DNA of 64,000 nucleotides from Robertmurraya kyonggiensis (GCF_005116465.1 NZ_SWBM01000002.1:124001-188000), one strand, 5' to 3'. Counted from the stretch's first letter, positions 1-8,518 are shown. Program-made: numbers and translations. Notes: a model not told the origin generated them from the sequence alone.

Positions 1-560
1 GAACAGGCGTATTCTTTGCTGCGTTGATAAGTGGTCTCTTCCTCCGTTTGAATAAAAATGGATGGAAACAATCAGTTGTGAGAACGGCCCAGCGGATGAA
101 AACACCTTTAATTACAATTGCGCTGGTTCTAGGTTTGGGTTATACGACCCGATATTCAGGAATGGATGCCATTCTTGGGTTGGCTTTTACGAAAACCGGG
201 GTATTATATCCATTCTTCGCAGCTATGCTCGGATGGCTTGGAGTGTTCCTAACGGGAAGTGATACCTCGTCCAATGCATTATTTGGAAGCATGCAGACGA
301 TTACCGCGAATCAGTTAGGACTCGATCCTGTTCTAATTGCAGCTTCCAACTCAAGTGGTGGAGTTATGGGGAAGATGATTGATGCACAAAGCATTGTCGT
401 GGCAACCGCAGCCTGTTATGAGGATCGAACGGAAGGCGCGAATGCAGTCGGACCGATTTTCCGAGCAGTATTTTTCCATAGTATCGCCTTAGCTGCATTA
501 ATGGGAATACTCGTCATGCTGCAAGCCTATGTATTCCCATGGATGATACCTGATTACTAA
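1..560 (+). CDS. L-lactate permease family transporter, C-terminal part
   Basis: The reading frame is already open at the left window edge (codons run in frame from base 3), so this is the last ~186 residues of a larger protein. It is hydrophobic, with several membrane segments, and carries the stretch GSDTSSNALFGSMQ followed by NSSGGVMGKMIDAQS, both typical of the LctP/LldP lactate permease family, which imports lactate or glycolate with protons. Full members are about 550 residues, so roughly two thirds lie outside the window. A strong terminator follows the stop. The family call is firm; the exact substrate is not. Confidence 0.9.
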   Translation, partial: TGVFFAALISGLFLRLNKNGWKQSVVRTAQRMKTPLITIALVLGLGYTTRYSGMDAILGLAFTKTGVLYPFFAAMLGWLGVFLTGSDTSSNALFGSMQTITANQLGLDPVLIAASNSSGGVMGKMIDAQSIVVATAACYEDRTEGANAVGPIFRAVFFHSIALAALMGILVMLQAYVFPWMIPDY

Positions 561-573
561 AAATTAGAAACTG

Positions 574-602
574 GCAAGTGGAGAAATTCCACTTGCTTTT
601 TT
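574..602 (+). terminator. Rho-independent terminator of the lactate permease gene
   Basis: A 9-bp perfect stem (GCAAGTGGA with TCCACTTGC) with a 5-base loop is followed by a T run. It lies 14 bases after the permease stop codon. Confidence 0.9.
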
Positions 603-680
603 AATGTGAAAATAAAAAAGGATTATAAGAGAAAATCTTGAATACATAGTAATAATTCTATTTTTAAAGAGGTTATTTTT

Positions 681-1448
681 ATGAGTGATTGGAAGGTCGC
701 ATTGGAAGAGTTCTTAAAAGATTGGAAGGATCGAGATGATGTGGTAGGTGCGCTTGTATGTGGGAGTTATGTGACGGGAAACCCTTCAAAGCGTTCTGAT
801 ATAGATGTGCATCTTATATTATCGGAGGATGCCGATTGGCGAGAGCGTGGGAACCAAGTTGTTCAGGGTTTTCTGATTGAATACTTTGTGAATCCACCAA
901 GACAAATACGTGAGTATTTTGAAGATGATTTTTATAGTCGTAGAACGATGTCGATGGTTCAATTTATGACAGGGCAGACGTTATTCGATAAAACGGGTAT
1001 TATACAAGAATTAAAAGACGAAGCTCAAGAGTGGATCAACAAGGAATACGGAGAACTTAATACAACCCTTTTAGAAATGAAAAAGTATGCCATTTGGGAT
1101 GCGTTAGACAATCTAAAAGATTGTTTTGAACAAGAAAGACTAGATTTTCAGTTTGTGTATTATAATTCACTCGCAAAATTATTTTCGGAGTATAGCCAAT
1201 TTCTAGGATTGGAAGCTATCTCTTTTTATCAAATCAATTCTTATCTGACAGATCCGACGTATTTAAAGAAGTACTTGAAAAAAGAATTTCCTGACGCTGA
1301 ATTTAAGGTTGGTTATGTGAAAGCATTAGCTGAAATAGATAAGCAAAACATGATGAAAGCATACGGAGTGTTAGTGGAACATGTATTAGCAAAAATGGGT
1401 GGCTTTCAGATTGATGGTTGGAAATTACGAAGTTCAGTTGATGCTTGA
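681..1448 (+). CDS. Nucleotidyltransferase-fold protein
   Basis: 255 residues. Near residues 27-43 it has GSYVTGNPSKRSDIDVHLI, the minimal nucleotidyltransferase signature GS followed by DxD (here DID), as in aminoglycoside adenylyltransferases and related small enzymes. The remaining two thirds is mostly helical with no motif I can name. It stands alone, with a terminator before it and another after it. It starts at ATG after AGAGGTTATTTTT. Transfer of a nucleotide to a small molecule or a protein is a reasonable inference; no substrate is visible. Resistance function is possible but unsupported by sequence alone. Confidence 0.75.
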   Translation: MSDWKVALEEFLKDWKDRDDVVGALVCGSYVTGNPSKRSDIDVHLILSEDADWRERGNQVVQGFLIEYFVNPPRQIREYFEDDFYSRRTMSMVQFMTGQTLFDKTGIIQELKDEAQEWINKEYGELNTTLLEMKKYAIWDALDNLKDCFEQERLDFQFVYYNSLAKLFSEYSQFLGLEAISFYQINSYLTDPTYLKKYLKKEFPDAEFKVGYVKALAEIDKQNMMKAYGVLVEHVLAKMGGFQIDGWKLRSSVDA

Positions 1449-1565
1449 AAAGTCGAGAAGGAAATTTAATACTTATTTACATGTTATTCAAAGGACTGAT
1501 AAAACACCATTGGCAGTAAGGAATAATGAGAGAAACCTTAGAGAGCTAATTGAAAAATAATATCT

Positions 1566-1603
1566 AAAAGACCATTCCATCCGTATTGGAAGTGGTCTTT
1601 TGT
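1566..1603 (+). terminator. Rho-independent terminator
   Basis: The arms AAAAGACCATTCCA and TTGGAAGTGGTCTTTT form a long stem with a G-T wobble and run into T residues. It closes the nucleotidyltransferase gene and separates it from the PadR operon. Confidence 0.85.
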
Positions 1604-1705
1604 TTGTATTAAGAAAAATATGTTTATAATATAATTAAAAAAATAATAATAAATCATTCACAATAGTGTGTGTTGTACAGTATAATAAAATCAGGAGTTG
1701 ATGAT

Positions 1706-2053
1706 ATGAGCGATACAAACGAACATTTAGATAAATTAATGCAAGAATTACGACGCGGCACGCTTACCATCGGTGTACTAAGTCAGCTATTTGAGCCACA
1801 GTATGGATATTCTCTCGTTGCTTCTCTAGAGGAAAGGAATTTTCATGTGGAGCCAGGAACTTTATATCCTTTGCTTCGAAGATTAGAGAAGCAAGGTCTT
1901 TTAGAAAGTAAATGGGATACAAATGAAGCAAGACCTCGAAAGTACTATCTTTTGAGTGAAACAGGTAAAGAGGTATTTACGCAACTTGTAGATGAGTGGA
2001 AGAGCATGGTTGGTAGTTTGGAAAATTTGCTTCAAAACAAAGGAGGGTCATAA
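1706..2053 (+). CDS. PadR family transcriptional regulator
   Basis: 115 residues if started at the ATG preceded by CAGGAG eight bases upstream; a longer frame from 1670 lacks a ribosome binding site. The winged-helix core shows GTLTIGVLSQL, YGYSLVASLEER, the strongly conserved GTLYPLLRRLEKQGLL and RPRKYYLLSETGKE, all hallmarks of PadR. PadR repressors usually control the gene beside them, often a membrane protein. Here the next gene starts 2 bases after the stop and encodes a HAAS-type membrane protein, the classic partner. Autoregulation is likely, but I see no clear operator. Confidence 0.93.
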   Translation: MSDTNEHLDKLMQELRRGTLTIGVLSQLFEPQYGYSLVASLEERNFHVEPGTLYPLLRRLEKQGLLESKWDTNEARPRKYYLLSETGKEVFTQLVDEWKSMVGSLENLLQNKGGS

Positions 2054-2054
2054 G

Positions 2055-3074
2055 ATGGAGTTAATCGAACGGTATATTTACGCAGTCACCCACCGTTTAC
2101 CCCAATCGCAGCGGGAGGATATTGCGAAAGAACTGCGTGGTCTGATTGAAGATATGCTTGAAGAACGAGGGCACGAAGGTCAAGTGACAGAAAAACAGGT
2201 CGAAGAAGTGTTGTTGGAGCTCGGTGATCCTCGAAAATTAGCTGATAAATATCGAGGAACGAAGCGCTATTTGATCGGACCAGAATTATTTGATCACTAT
2301 TTGATGGTATTAAAAATTGCTTTAATTGCTACAGGTGTAGTGATAGGAGCTACGTTTGTCATTCAAGTTATGTTGGATCCATCTTCAATTTTAGAATCGT
2401 TCATATCTTTAATTGTCTCGACAGTCAACGGAATACCGATGGCCTTTGGATGGACGACGTTTGGATTTGCGGTGATTCAATTTGTAGGAGCGAAACAGCT
2501 TAATGTGAATCTGCAAGAAAAAAAGAGTTGGAACCCTTCAGATTTACCGGTAGTTCCTGATCCAAAAGGACGCGTGAAGCGGGGAGATGCCATCGCCGGA
2601 ATCGTTTTTTATACGATTTTTATCGCGATTTTTGGTGTTTCCAATGAATACTTTGGTGTCTGGTTCTTTGAAGATGGAAAGTTTCATAATGTCATACCAT
2701 TTTTCAATGAGGATTTGTATGGCTACTACTTCCTGTTTATCGTATTAATGTTTGGCTTTGGGATCATCAAAGAATGCCTGAAGCTGATTTATGGCAGATG
2801 GACGATGAAGCTAGTGATATTTACGTTAATCGTCAATGTCATTTCCGGTATTGGGTTACTATTTGTCATTGCTGAGCCAGCAATTTGGAATCCGAATTTT
2901 ATGAGTCAGCTTGTAGAAAGTGGTCTAGTGGTTGCGCAAAGTGAGACTTATAATGTTATCAGTTTCATTTGGGGGAAAGTCACCTATTGGCTATTTATTC
3001 TATGGTTGTTCGCGTTAGTTTGGGATGTTATCGATGGGTATATTAGGGTTAGAAGAAGCAAGCGCAGTGAATGA
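2055..3074 (+). CDS. HAAS-domain multi-pass membrane protein, PadR partner
   Basis: 339 residues from the ATG that follows AGGAGGGTCATAAG; an overlapping longer frame has no such site. The first ~80 residues are a soluble helical HAAS/DUF1700-type signalling domain (ERYIYAVTHRLPQSQREDI, then EEVLLELGDPRKLADKYRG). About seven hydrophobic segments follow, with a cytosolic-looking linker near residues 150-180. These proteins are thought to feed envelope or ligand signals to the co-encoded PadR repressor. Translational coupling with the PadR gene is very likely from the 1-base gap. The specific signal is unknown. Confidence 0.88.
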   Translation: MELIERYIYAVTHRLPQSQREDIAKELRGLIEDMLEERGHEGQVTEKQVEEVLLELGDPRKLADKYRGTKRYLIGPELFDHYLMVLKIALIATGVVIGATFVIQVMLDPSSILESFISLIVSTVNGIPMAFGWTTFGFAVIQFVGAKQLNVNLQEKKSWNPSDLPVVPDPKGRVKRGDAIAGIVFYTIFIAIFGVSNEYFGVWFFEDGKFHNVIPFFNEDLYGYYFLFIVLMFGFGIIKECLKLIYGRWTMKLVIFTLIVNVISGIGLLFVIAEPAIWNPNFMSQLVESGLVVAQSETYNVISFIWGKVTYWLFILWLFALVWDVIDGYIRVRRSKRSE

Positions 3075-3099
3075 TTTCCATTCATTGCGCTTTTTCTAT
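3060..3099 (+). terminator. Terminator of PadR/HAAS operon, copy 1 of a 40-bp repeat
   Basis: The stem is GCGCAGTGAATG with CATTCATTGCGC (one G-T pair), followed by TTTTTCTAT. It overlaps the HAAS stop codon. The same 40 bases occur again at 4098-4137. Confidence 0.9.
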
Positions 3100-3942
3100 C
3101 TTATAGGACAACTCCCAGCGGTCATAGATCATAATAAGGGCAATTGAAGCTGCATAGCGTGATGCCGTCAAAAAATGATTCCAATCATGATAAATCAACC
3201 AACCTCTATGATAAGAAAACAGTGCAATTGCTATTCCGATGATCGTTACACAAGCGAAAACTAACGGTTTTAGTTTTGGTGAAATGACTGGGATAAAAAT
3301 AGTAATCAATAAGCCTAAAATATCTCCTGTCACAAGCTCTCCCACGCGACAGTCGGTCATGAAATCCTGAAACCAACCAGGCCTGAATTGATACATTTTG
3401 AGTAGTGGCATGGCAAATATGGCGCTCGTCCACATGAGGATTGTATGTGAGAAACAGAATAGTCGGACACGGTAAGGTATTGGTGGAACGTAATTTGTGA
3501 TTAGGGGTGCCAGAAATGCTCCAAATCGGAAACCAGCGAAAAAGAAAAAGGATGAATAGAGTATACTCCATTTTCTATATTCTAAATATCCTAACTTCAG
3601 GAAAATTAGTTCTAAGAAAATAAATGCAATGGCAAATGGAAGAATGACATTCCATGGATGTTTTGTTTTAGCGGCATAGTGAACAAAAATAATGAGTGTA
3701 AAGGGGAAAATTAAGAAATCTGAGAAAATAATTCCCAATTCATTTTCATAGATAGGGTTTGTACTTAAATGTGTTGGAAATTTATAAAGTTCCAGTATGA
3801 GATTGAACAATCCTTCGAAAATATCTGAACAAAGAACACCGATCACATATGCAGTTATTACAGAATGCCAGGAAAGCTGTTTTTTGCGAAGGAGCATAAC
3901 CGTCCATATAAAAATAATGCCAAAGGTGAGCAGATATAACAT
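3082..3942 (-). CDS. Multi-pass membrane protein of unknown function
   Basis: 286 residues if started at the second ATG, which sits six bases behind GGGGGG; the first ATG is too close to that site. About eight hydrophobic segments run through the whole protein with short polar loops, and the C-terminus is the charged DRWELSYKIEKAQ. It resembles small Bacillus spore- or envelope-associated membrane proteins, and faintly the CBO0543 group found at 53.0-54.0 kb here, but I cannot name it. It runs against the PadR operon and is boxed in by two copies of that operon's terminator, which suggests insertion or duplication. Confidence 0.7.
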   Translation of the reverse strand: MLYLLTFGIIFIWTVMLLRKKQLSWHSVITAYVIGVLCSDIFEGLFNLILELYKFPTHLSTNPIYENELGIIFSDFLIFPFTLIIFVHYAAKTKHPWNVILPFAIAFIFLELIFLKLGYLEYRKWSILYSSFFFFAGFRFGAFLAPLITNYVPPIPYRVRLFCFSHTILMWTSAIFAMPLLKMYQFRPGWFQDFMTDCRVGELVTGDILGLLITIFIPVISPKLKPLVFACVTIIGIAIALFSYHRGWLIYHDWNHFLTASRYAASIALIMIYDRWELSYKIEKAQ

Positions 3943-4097
3943 CTTCATCCCCCCGTTCCAGTACTACTATTTTGTTATGAACATGAATTTTTATGCTTTT
4001 CTGAAGGAACTAGTCATGTATCTGGGAGTAGGAGAAGCGAGATAATTGATGAATTGGCAAAGGGATTTTTAATTAAAACGCTTACTTGAGTAAAAGT

Positions 4098-4137
4098 AAG
4101 CGCAGTGAATGATTTCCATTCATTGCGCTTTTTCTAT
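4098..4137 (+). terminator. Orphan terminator, copy 2 of the 40-bp repeat
   Basis: It is identical over 40 bases to 3060-3099, including the T run. No plus-strand gene ends just before it. An extra hairpin, CGCTTACTT with AAGTAAGCG at about 4079-4102, shares its last GCG with the terminator stem, so the two hairpins cannot form fully together. Confidence 0.75.
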
Positions 4138-4211
4138 GGGTTTTACATAAAGGTGGTGTTGTCGTATATGAGTAGTTGATAACACGACAGCAATCTATTT
4201 GATAACTAGGT

Positions 4212-5255
4212 TTAGAGACTTCCGATATAATTCAATGTTTTTAAGTCTTCCGAATCGACAGCTCCATCTAAAATTTTCCGAACATCATCTAAAGTGTCTT
4301 TGAGTTCAACGGAAACTCCTTTGATTCCGGTGTAGGGTTCAGCTACATAAAATGGTTGGGTGAGATAGGCTTCTAATCTTTCTCCTCTGTTAAATGTTTC
4401 AATTTCTGCTGTTGGAATCGAATTAGTGCCTTTCACGTTTACTAAAGAACGCAATTCACGATAACGACGTAAGAGTTTTTGGGCTCTTTGTTGAATAAAT
4501 AAATGGTTTTGATCAAGATGTGCACCTTCTAATACGGAAGATGTTGAGTAGATTGGGTTTACGGCAGGAAATCGATGTCTTGCTGTGAGGTCTGCGTCAA
4601 AGTGCCATAATGTTTCAAGTGGCCCATAAGGGAGGTCTTCATCTACTACTTCTCCCTTTAAATCCAATAGGAATGTTGTTACTGATTGTACATTAACATT
4701 TTGGAACCGTTCTTGAAGTTCATATATTTCACCGGTTAGAACATGAGAACGATCAGCAGTAAAAATAACGTCATTTTTTGTTCCTAATTGGATGGTTTGT
4801 TCATAAGCTTTTTCGATGGAGTCTACAACGACATCGACATGCTCGAAGACATCATTTAACTCGGGATGATTACCTTCTGGCTTTAGTAAAATGATAGAAT
4901 ATCCTTCCTTTTTGAGCCTATAGAATAACTCACCAAGTAGAACAAGCTGACCCATTTTAGGCCTCGCGACTAATCCGATTGTCCCTCCTTTCGCAATAGG
5001 TGCAAACAAGTCTAACGTTTTGATTTTTGTTTCAATCATCTCAACCGACTCCCCTCTTAAAATTAACTCATCTAAACTGCATTGGGCTAATGATGCGAGA
5101 GCGACCAAAGTTCTTACTTCAGACCGGCCAATTGGAATTTTTCCGGTACATAGGTTTGACACTGTTGCAGGGCGTAAGCCGATTGATTTTGCTGCACTTG
5201 TCAGATTGGGCACTCTTCTACGAAGAAGTGATACATTTAATCTTAATTCATCCAT
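4212..5255 (-). CDS. HTH protein fused to a degenerate F1-ATPase beta-subunit fold
   Basis: 347 residues. Residues ~1-65 form a Cro/XRE-like helix-turn-helix (LTSAAKSIGLRPATVSNLCTG). From residue ~75 the protein follows ATP synthase beta: ETKIKTLDLFAPIAKGGTIGL matches the stretch before the P-loop, residues 181-225 match the LQER to LDA region, FPAVNPIYSTSS matches YPAVDPLDSTSR, and TQPFYVAEPYTG matches SQPFFVAEVFTG. The P-loop GGAGVGKT is replaced by ARPKMGQL, so Lys and Thr are lost, and the catalytic GER glutamate is also missing. The beta-barrel domain is absent. It is probably a DNA-binding regulator that kept the fold as a sensor or oligomerization unit. The start follows GGAGGTG with 7-base spacing. 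Confidence 0.8.
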   Translation of the reverse strand: MDELRLNVSLLRRRVPNLTSAAKSIGLRPATVSNLCTGKIPIGRSEVRTLVALASLAQCSLDELILRGESVEMIETKIKTLDLFAPIAKGGTIGLVARPKMGQLVLLGELFYRLKKEGYSIILLKPEGNHPELNDVFEHVDVVVDSIEKAYEQTIQLGTKNDVIFTADRSHVLTGEIYELQERFQNVNVQSVTTFLLDLKGEVVDEDLPYGPLETLWHFDADLTARHRFPAVNPIYSTSSVLEGAHLDQNHLFIQQRAQKLLRRYRELRSLVNVKGTNSIPTAEIETFNRGERLEAYLTQPFYVAEPYTGIKGVSVELKDTLDDVRKILDGAVDSEDLKTLNYIGSL

Positions 5256-5278
5256 TTGATTTCACCTCCTTACTTTAA

Positions 5279-5321
5279 AGAGTAATAATAATTACCTTTA
5301 AAAGCAATGTATTTTTACTCT
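5279..5321 (-). promoter_or_regulatory. Candidate operator upstream of the HTH/F1-beta-like gene
   Basis: Inverted half-sites AGAGTAA (5279-5285) and TTACTCT (5315-5321) flank an AT-rich core 24-60 bases upstream of the gene start. The position suits autoregulation. The half-sites are short, so this is tentative. Confidence 0.3.
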
Positions 5322-5383
5322 AAAACGTAACTTTTTTTAGAATATTTAAAAAATGTTAATTAAAGGCTATCATTCTACGAATC

Positions 5384-5412
5384 TTGGCAGTTCGAGATAT
5401 TTCTGTTAAAAT
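5384..5412 (+). promoter_or_regulatory. SigA-type promoter of the NCS2 permease gene
   Basis: TTGGCA, a 17-base spacer and TAAAAT lie 76 bases before the ATG. The leader shows no purine riboswitch core that I can recognise. Confidence 0.65.
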
Positions 5413-5487
5413 ATGTGTTTGTGGCTCACCTAATTTTTTAGGGAGAGCGGGTAGGGAGAGGGCTAATTGAATAGATAGGTATCAAAT

Positions 5488-6777
5488 ATGTTTAATCGAT
5501 TTTTTCAGCTAGAAAAGAACGAGACAACGTTCAAACGAGAGATACTAGCAGGTGTGGTGAGCTTTTTTACAATCGTCTACATTATTGCGGTCAATTCACT
5601 TATTTTATCGGAAGCAGGAATTCCGCTTGAAGGAGCGATATTGGCAACGATTATTACCTCTTTTGTGGGCTGCTTGTTAATGGGATTTTGGGCAAATGCT
5701 CCGATTCTTCTCGTTCCAGGCATGGGTGTTAATGCGTTATTCTCTTACACGATTGTCCAATCTATGGGCATGTCATGGCAGGAAGCATTAGCAGTTGTCT
5801 TTGTTTCAGGCTTGATTTTCATGTTGGTTGCATTTTCGCGGTTTTCCAAAACCTTGAGTGAATCCATTCCGCAATCGTTAAAAGAAGCGATTACGATTGG
5901 ACTTGGACTGTTCTTGATGCTCATTGGGCTTGAAAAGGGTGGAATCGTTGAAAAGGGGACAAACTCGATTATTGCGTTAGGAGAGCTAGGAGACCCTCAG
6001 GTGCTAGCGACTGTATTAACTTTTCTTATTGCAATCATCTTGTTTATGCGCAATGTACCTGGGAACTTTTTGATTACGGTAGTCGTGGGAACAGGCTTGG
6101 CTTGGGCATTTGGAATAATTGATTTTCAGCAGTCGGAAGCAGATGCTTTCTCCTTGTCTGATTATATGGGAGTTTTCGGTGCTTTTTCCTTTGATAATAT
6201 CTTGTCATTAGGTTTTTGGATTGCGGTCTTTTCATTATCAATGGTACTCGTTTTTGAAAACATCGGATTGGTTCATGGGCATGTTTCTTTTATCGATCGT
6301 ACGGATAAATTTAGTCGTGCTTTCCAGGCAAACTCAGTATCTGCTTTACTATCAGGCTTGTTTGGCTCAAGTCCAACGGTATCAACGGTAGAAAGCGCTG
6401 CGGGAATGGCTGCAGGTGGAAGAACCGGTCTTACGACTGTAACGACAGGTGTTCTATTTTTACTGTCGGCGTTTTTCATCCCAGTCATTAAACTAATTCC
6501 GAATAGTGCAATTGCACCCATCTTAATGATTATCGGCGGTTTGATGCTCCAAAACATTCGCAATTTAAATTTGAGCGACTTAAGTGAAAGCTTCCCAGCC
6601 ATCTTTATTATTGCGATGATTCCTTTCACATATAGCATTGCAGACGGGATCGCGGTAGGTTTTATCCTTTATCCGATTCTAAAAATTGCAATCGGAAAAG
6701 CGAAAGAAGTCTCTTTCACTTTATATGTGATTGCTAGTTTATTTCTCTTTAATTTTGTTTTTCATGTAATCAGTTAG
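5488..6777 (+). CDS. NCS2 family purine permease
   Basis: 429 residues with about 12 membrane segments. The N-terminus (FFQLEKNETTFKREILAGVVSFFTIVYI) and the stretch VPGMGVNALFSYTIV are typical of the AzgA/PbuG/PbuO branch of NCS2 carriers, which bring in hypoxanthine, guanine or adenine with protons. GSSPTVSTVESAAGMAAGGRTGLT is the conserved substrate-region motif of that branch. It is a monocistronic gene with its own promoter and a bidirectional terminator shared with gntZ. Which base it prefers cannot be told. The neighbouring HTH/F1-beta-like gene is divergent, so it might regulate this permease. Confidence 0.9.
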   Translation: MFNRFFQLEKNETTFKREILAGVVSFFTIVYIIAVNSLILSEAGIPLEGAILATIITSFVGCLLMGFWANAPILLVPGMGVNALFSYTIVQSMGMSWQEALAVVFVSGLIFMLVAFSRFSKTLSESIPQSLKEAITIGLGLFLMLIGLEKGGIVEKGTNSIIALGELGDPQVLATVLTFLIAIILFMRNVPGNFLITVVVGTGLAWAFGIIDFQQSEADAFSLSDYMGVFGAFSFDNILSLGFWIAVFSLSMVLVFENIGLVHGHVSFIDRTDKFSRAFQANSVSALLSGLFGSSPTVSTVESAAGMAAGGRTGLTTVTTGVLFLLSAFFIPVIKLIPNSAIAPILMIIGGLMLQNIRNLNLSDLSESFPAIFIIAMIPFTYSIADGIAVGFILYPILKIAIGKAKEVSFTLYVIASLFLFNFVFHVIS

Positions 6778-6790
6778 AATAGATAAATGT

Positions 6791-6824
6791 AAAAAGCTCT
6801 CCTCAAATTAGGGAGAGCTTTTTT
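6791..6824. terminator. Bidirectional terminator between the NCS2 permease and gntZ
   Basis: AAAAAGCTCTCC and GGGAGAGCTTTTTT form a strong stem with A and T runs on both sides, so it can serve both convergent genes. Confidence 0.9.
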
Positions 6825-6835
6825 CGTGTGTTAAA

Positions 6836-8239
6836 TTACTGCCAATTCGTATGAAAAGCACCTTCTGCATCCGTACGCTCATACGTATGAGCCCCGAAAT
6901 AATCACGTTGTGCCTGAAGGATGTTAGCGTTGGATCTTCCAGTACGGTAGCTATCGTAATACGAAAGGGAAGCACTTAAACATGGGAATGCAATCCCTGA
7001 TTGAATGCCTTCACAAACGACTTTACGTAATCCATTTTGGTAGTCTTTAATTTGTTCTGCAAAATATGGAGAGATTAATAAATTCGCTAGATCAGCTTGT
7101 TCTTGATAAGCCTCACTAATAACATTCAAGAACTTCGCACGAATGATACAGCCGCCACGGAAAATAAGCGCAATATCTTTTAACGGTAAATTCCAGCCGT
7201 ACAGATCGGACGATGTTTTATATTGGGTAAACCCTTGTGCATAGGAACAAACCTTGCCCATATATAAAGCTTGTCTTACATAATCGATCCAGACATTCTT
7301 GTCTAAACTAGCTTGTTCCTGTTCAGGACCTGATAGGATTGACTGTGCTGCAACGCGTTCATCTTTAATCGCAGAAATGTAGCGAGCAAATAAGGATTCA
7401 GTAATGATGGAAGTCGGGATTCCGTTATCAATCGCTTGAATGCTTGTCCATTTCCCCGTTCCTTTTTGACCAGCTTTATCTAAAATGACATCGATGAGTG
7501 GTAAGCCAGTTACGTCATCTTTCTTTCTTAAAATCTCTGCTGTAATTTCGATCAAATAACTTTGAAGCTCACCTTGATTCCACGTTTCAAAAATATCGGC
7601 AATTTCCTCAACAGGTAAATTCAATTTTTCTCGTAAAAACGTATACGCTTCAGCAATTAGTTGCATATCTGCATACTCAATTCCATTGTGAACCATTTTG
7701 ACAAAATGACCGGCACCTTTAGGACCGATATACACACAGCAAGGATCGCCATCCACTTGAGCAGCAATTTTTGTTAAAATAGGAGCCACTTTTTCATAGA
7801 CATCTTTATCGCCACCAGGCATAATCGAAGGTCCTGTTAAAGCTCCAACCTCACCACCGGAAACGCCTATTCCTAAATAGCCGATTCCTTTATCCTTCAG
7901 ATCATCGTAGCGACGTTCTGTATCCTCATAAAAAGAGTTCCCGCCGTCCATGATGACATCGCCTTTGTCAAGGTGGGGGATAAGTGTTTTAATGACTGAA
8001 TCAATCGCTGCACCAGCAGTCACCATTACAAAGATTTTTCTTGGTTTTTCTAAGGATTGTACAAAATCTTCTACCTCGTAATAGGGGGTAAGAGTTTGAC
8101 CGTCGAGCTTTGCAATAAGTTTATCAGTTAAGTCCCGTGTGTAATTATAAACAGCTACCTGCTCACCGTTATTTGCCATATTTAAAGCGATATTACTGCC
8201 CATAACCCCTAAACCAATAACACCAATTGAATTTTTCAT
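6836..8239 (-). CDS. gntZ: 6-phosphogluconate dehydrogenase, decarboxylating
   Basis: 467 residues, full length for the family. It oxidises 6-phosphogluconate to ribulose 5-phosphate and CO2. The N-terminal Rossmann fold has GLGVMGSNIALNMANNG; the conserved DGGNSFYEDTERR, GIGVSGGEVGALTGPSIMPGG, KMVHNGIEY and KGTGKW follow, and the helical C-terminal domain ends in ERTDAEGAFHTNW. It is the last gene of the gnt operon, as in Bacillus subtilis, where it is called gntZ. Its start follows AAAGGAG with 8-base spacing. A 317-base leader with hairpins and a short frame separates it from gntP, suggesting separate translational control. Confidence 0.95.
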   Translation of the reverse strand: MKNSIGVIGLGVMGSNIALNMANNGEQVAVYNYTRDLTDKLIAKLDGQTLTPYYEVEDFVQSLEKPRKIFVMVTAGAAIDSVIKTLIPHLDKGDVIMDGGNSFYEDTERRYDDLKDKGIGYLGIGVSGGEVGALTGPSIMPGGDKDVYEKVAPILTKIAAQVDGDPCCVYIGPKGAGHFVKMVHNGIEYADMQLIAEAYTFLREKLNLPVEEIADIFETWNQGELQSYLIEITAEILRKKDDVTGLPLIDVILDKAGQKGTGKWTSIQAIDNGIPTSIITESLFARYISAIKDERVAAQSILSGPEQEQASLDKNVWIDYVRQALYMGKVCSYAQGFTQYKTSSDLYGWNLPLKDIALIFRGGCIIRAKFLNVISEAYQEQADLANLLISPYFAEQIKDYQNGLRKVVCEGIQSGIAFPCLSASLSYYDSYRTGRSNANILQAQRDYFGAHTYERTDAEGAFHTNWQ

Positions 8240-8336
8240 TTGACCTGCTCCTTTTACTACGCTGTTTTCGTATTGATTGTTGTTTTTTTCGTAAATGTCC
8301 TAATTTTTTTCTTCGAAAAAAATCTAAAGCCGACAT
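8193..8336 (-). CDS. Possible 47-residue basic leader peptide ahead of gntZ
   Basis: This short frame begins with ATG preceded by a near-perfect TAGGAGG at 5-base spacing. It encodes a very basic peptide (RRKKLGHLRKKQQSIRKQR near the N-terminus) and ends 47 bases inside gntZ in another frame. Its start lies in the stem of a long hairpin (8291-8340). It could be a translated leader that controls gntZ, or a chance frame over an RNA structure. No homologue comes to mind. The strong ribosome binding site is the main support. Confidence 0.35.
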   Translation of the reverse strand: MSALDFFRRKKLGHLRKKQQSIRKQRSKRSRSNEKFNWCYWFRGYGQ

Positions 8337-8340
8337 TTAC
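8291..8340 (-). promoter_or_regulatory. Long hairpin in the gntP-gntZ leader
   Basis: On the minus strand GTAAATGTC pairs with GACATTTAC (9 bp), and inside it ATTTTTTTC pairs with GAAAAAAAT (9 bp), around a small loop. The hairpin covers the start codon of the 47-residue frame and lies about 50 bases upstream of the gntZ start. A second hairpin, CCACCTGAAGGTGG, lies just before it (8359-8372). Confidence 0.6.
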
Positions 8341-8518
8341 ACCTCCTATGGGGAACTGCCACCTTCAGGTGGTTTAGTGCTACAAATGATTTTTGCACGG
8401 CACTTTTCGCTGTTTGTTCCTGTCTTCAAGATGTAATTTTCCTATTCATTTAATCAATTATTATCAAAAGCCAACAAACTTTGCGAAAAGAGCCTTTTAC
8501 TAAGATGAATAGGCAGGA

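Noticed and set aside
3797-4045. 82-codon plus-strand frame before the second terminator copy
   Set aside because: It is mostly antisense to the membrane protein gene, has no ribosome binding site and no recognisable sequence, although it would have given the orphan terminator a gene.
5340-5487. Purine riboswitch ahead of the NCS2 permease
   Set aside because: The leader is short and lacks the conserved paired core of purine riboswitches; only a promoter is visible.
8359-8372. IS200/IS605-type end at the CCACCTGAAGGTGG hairpin
   Set aside because: The hairpin resembles such ends, but there is no transposase gene, no second end and no other copy in the window.
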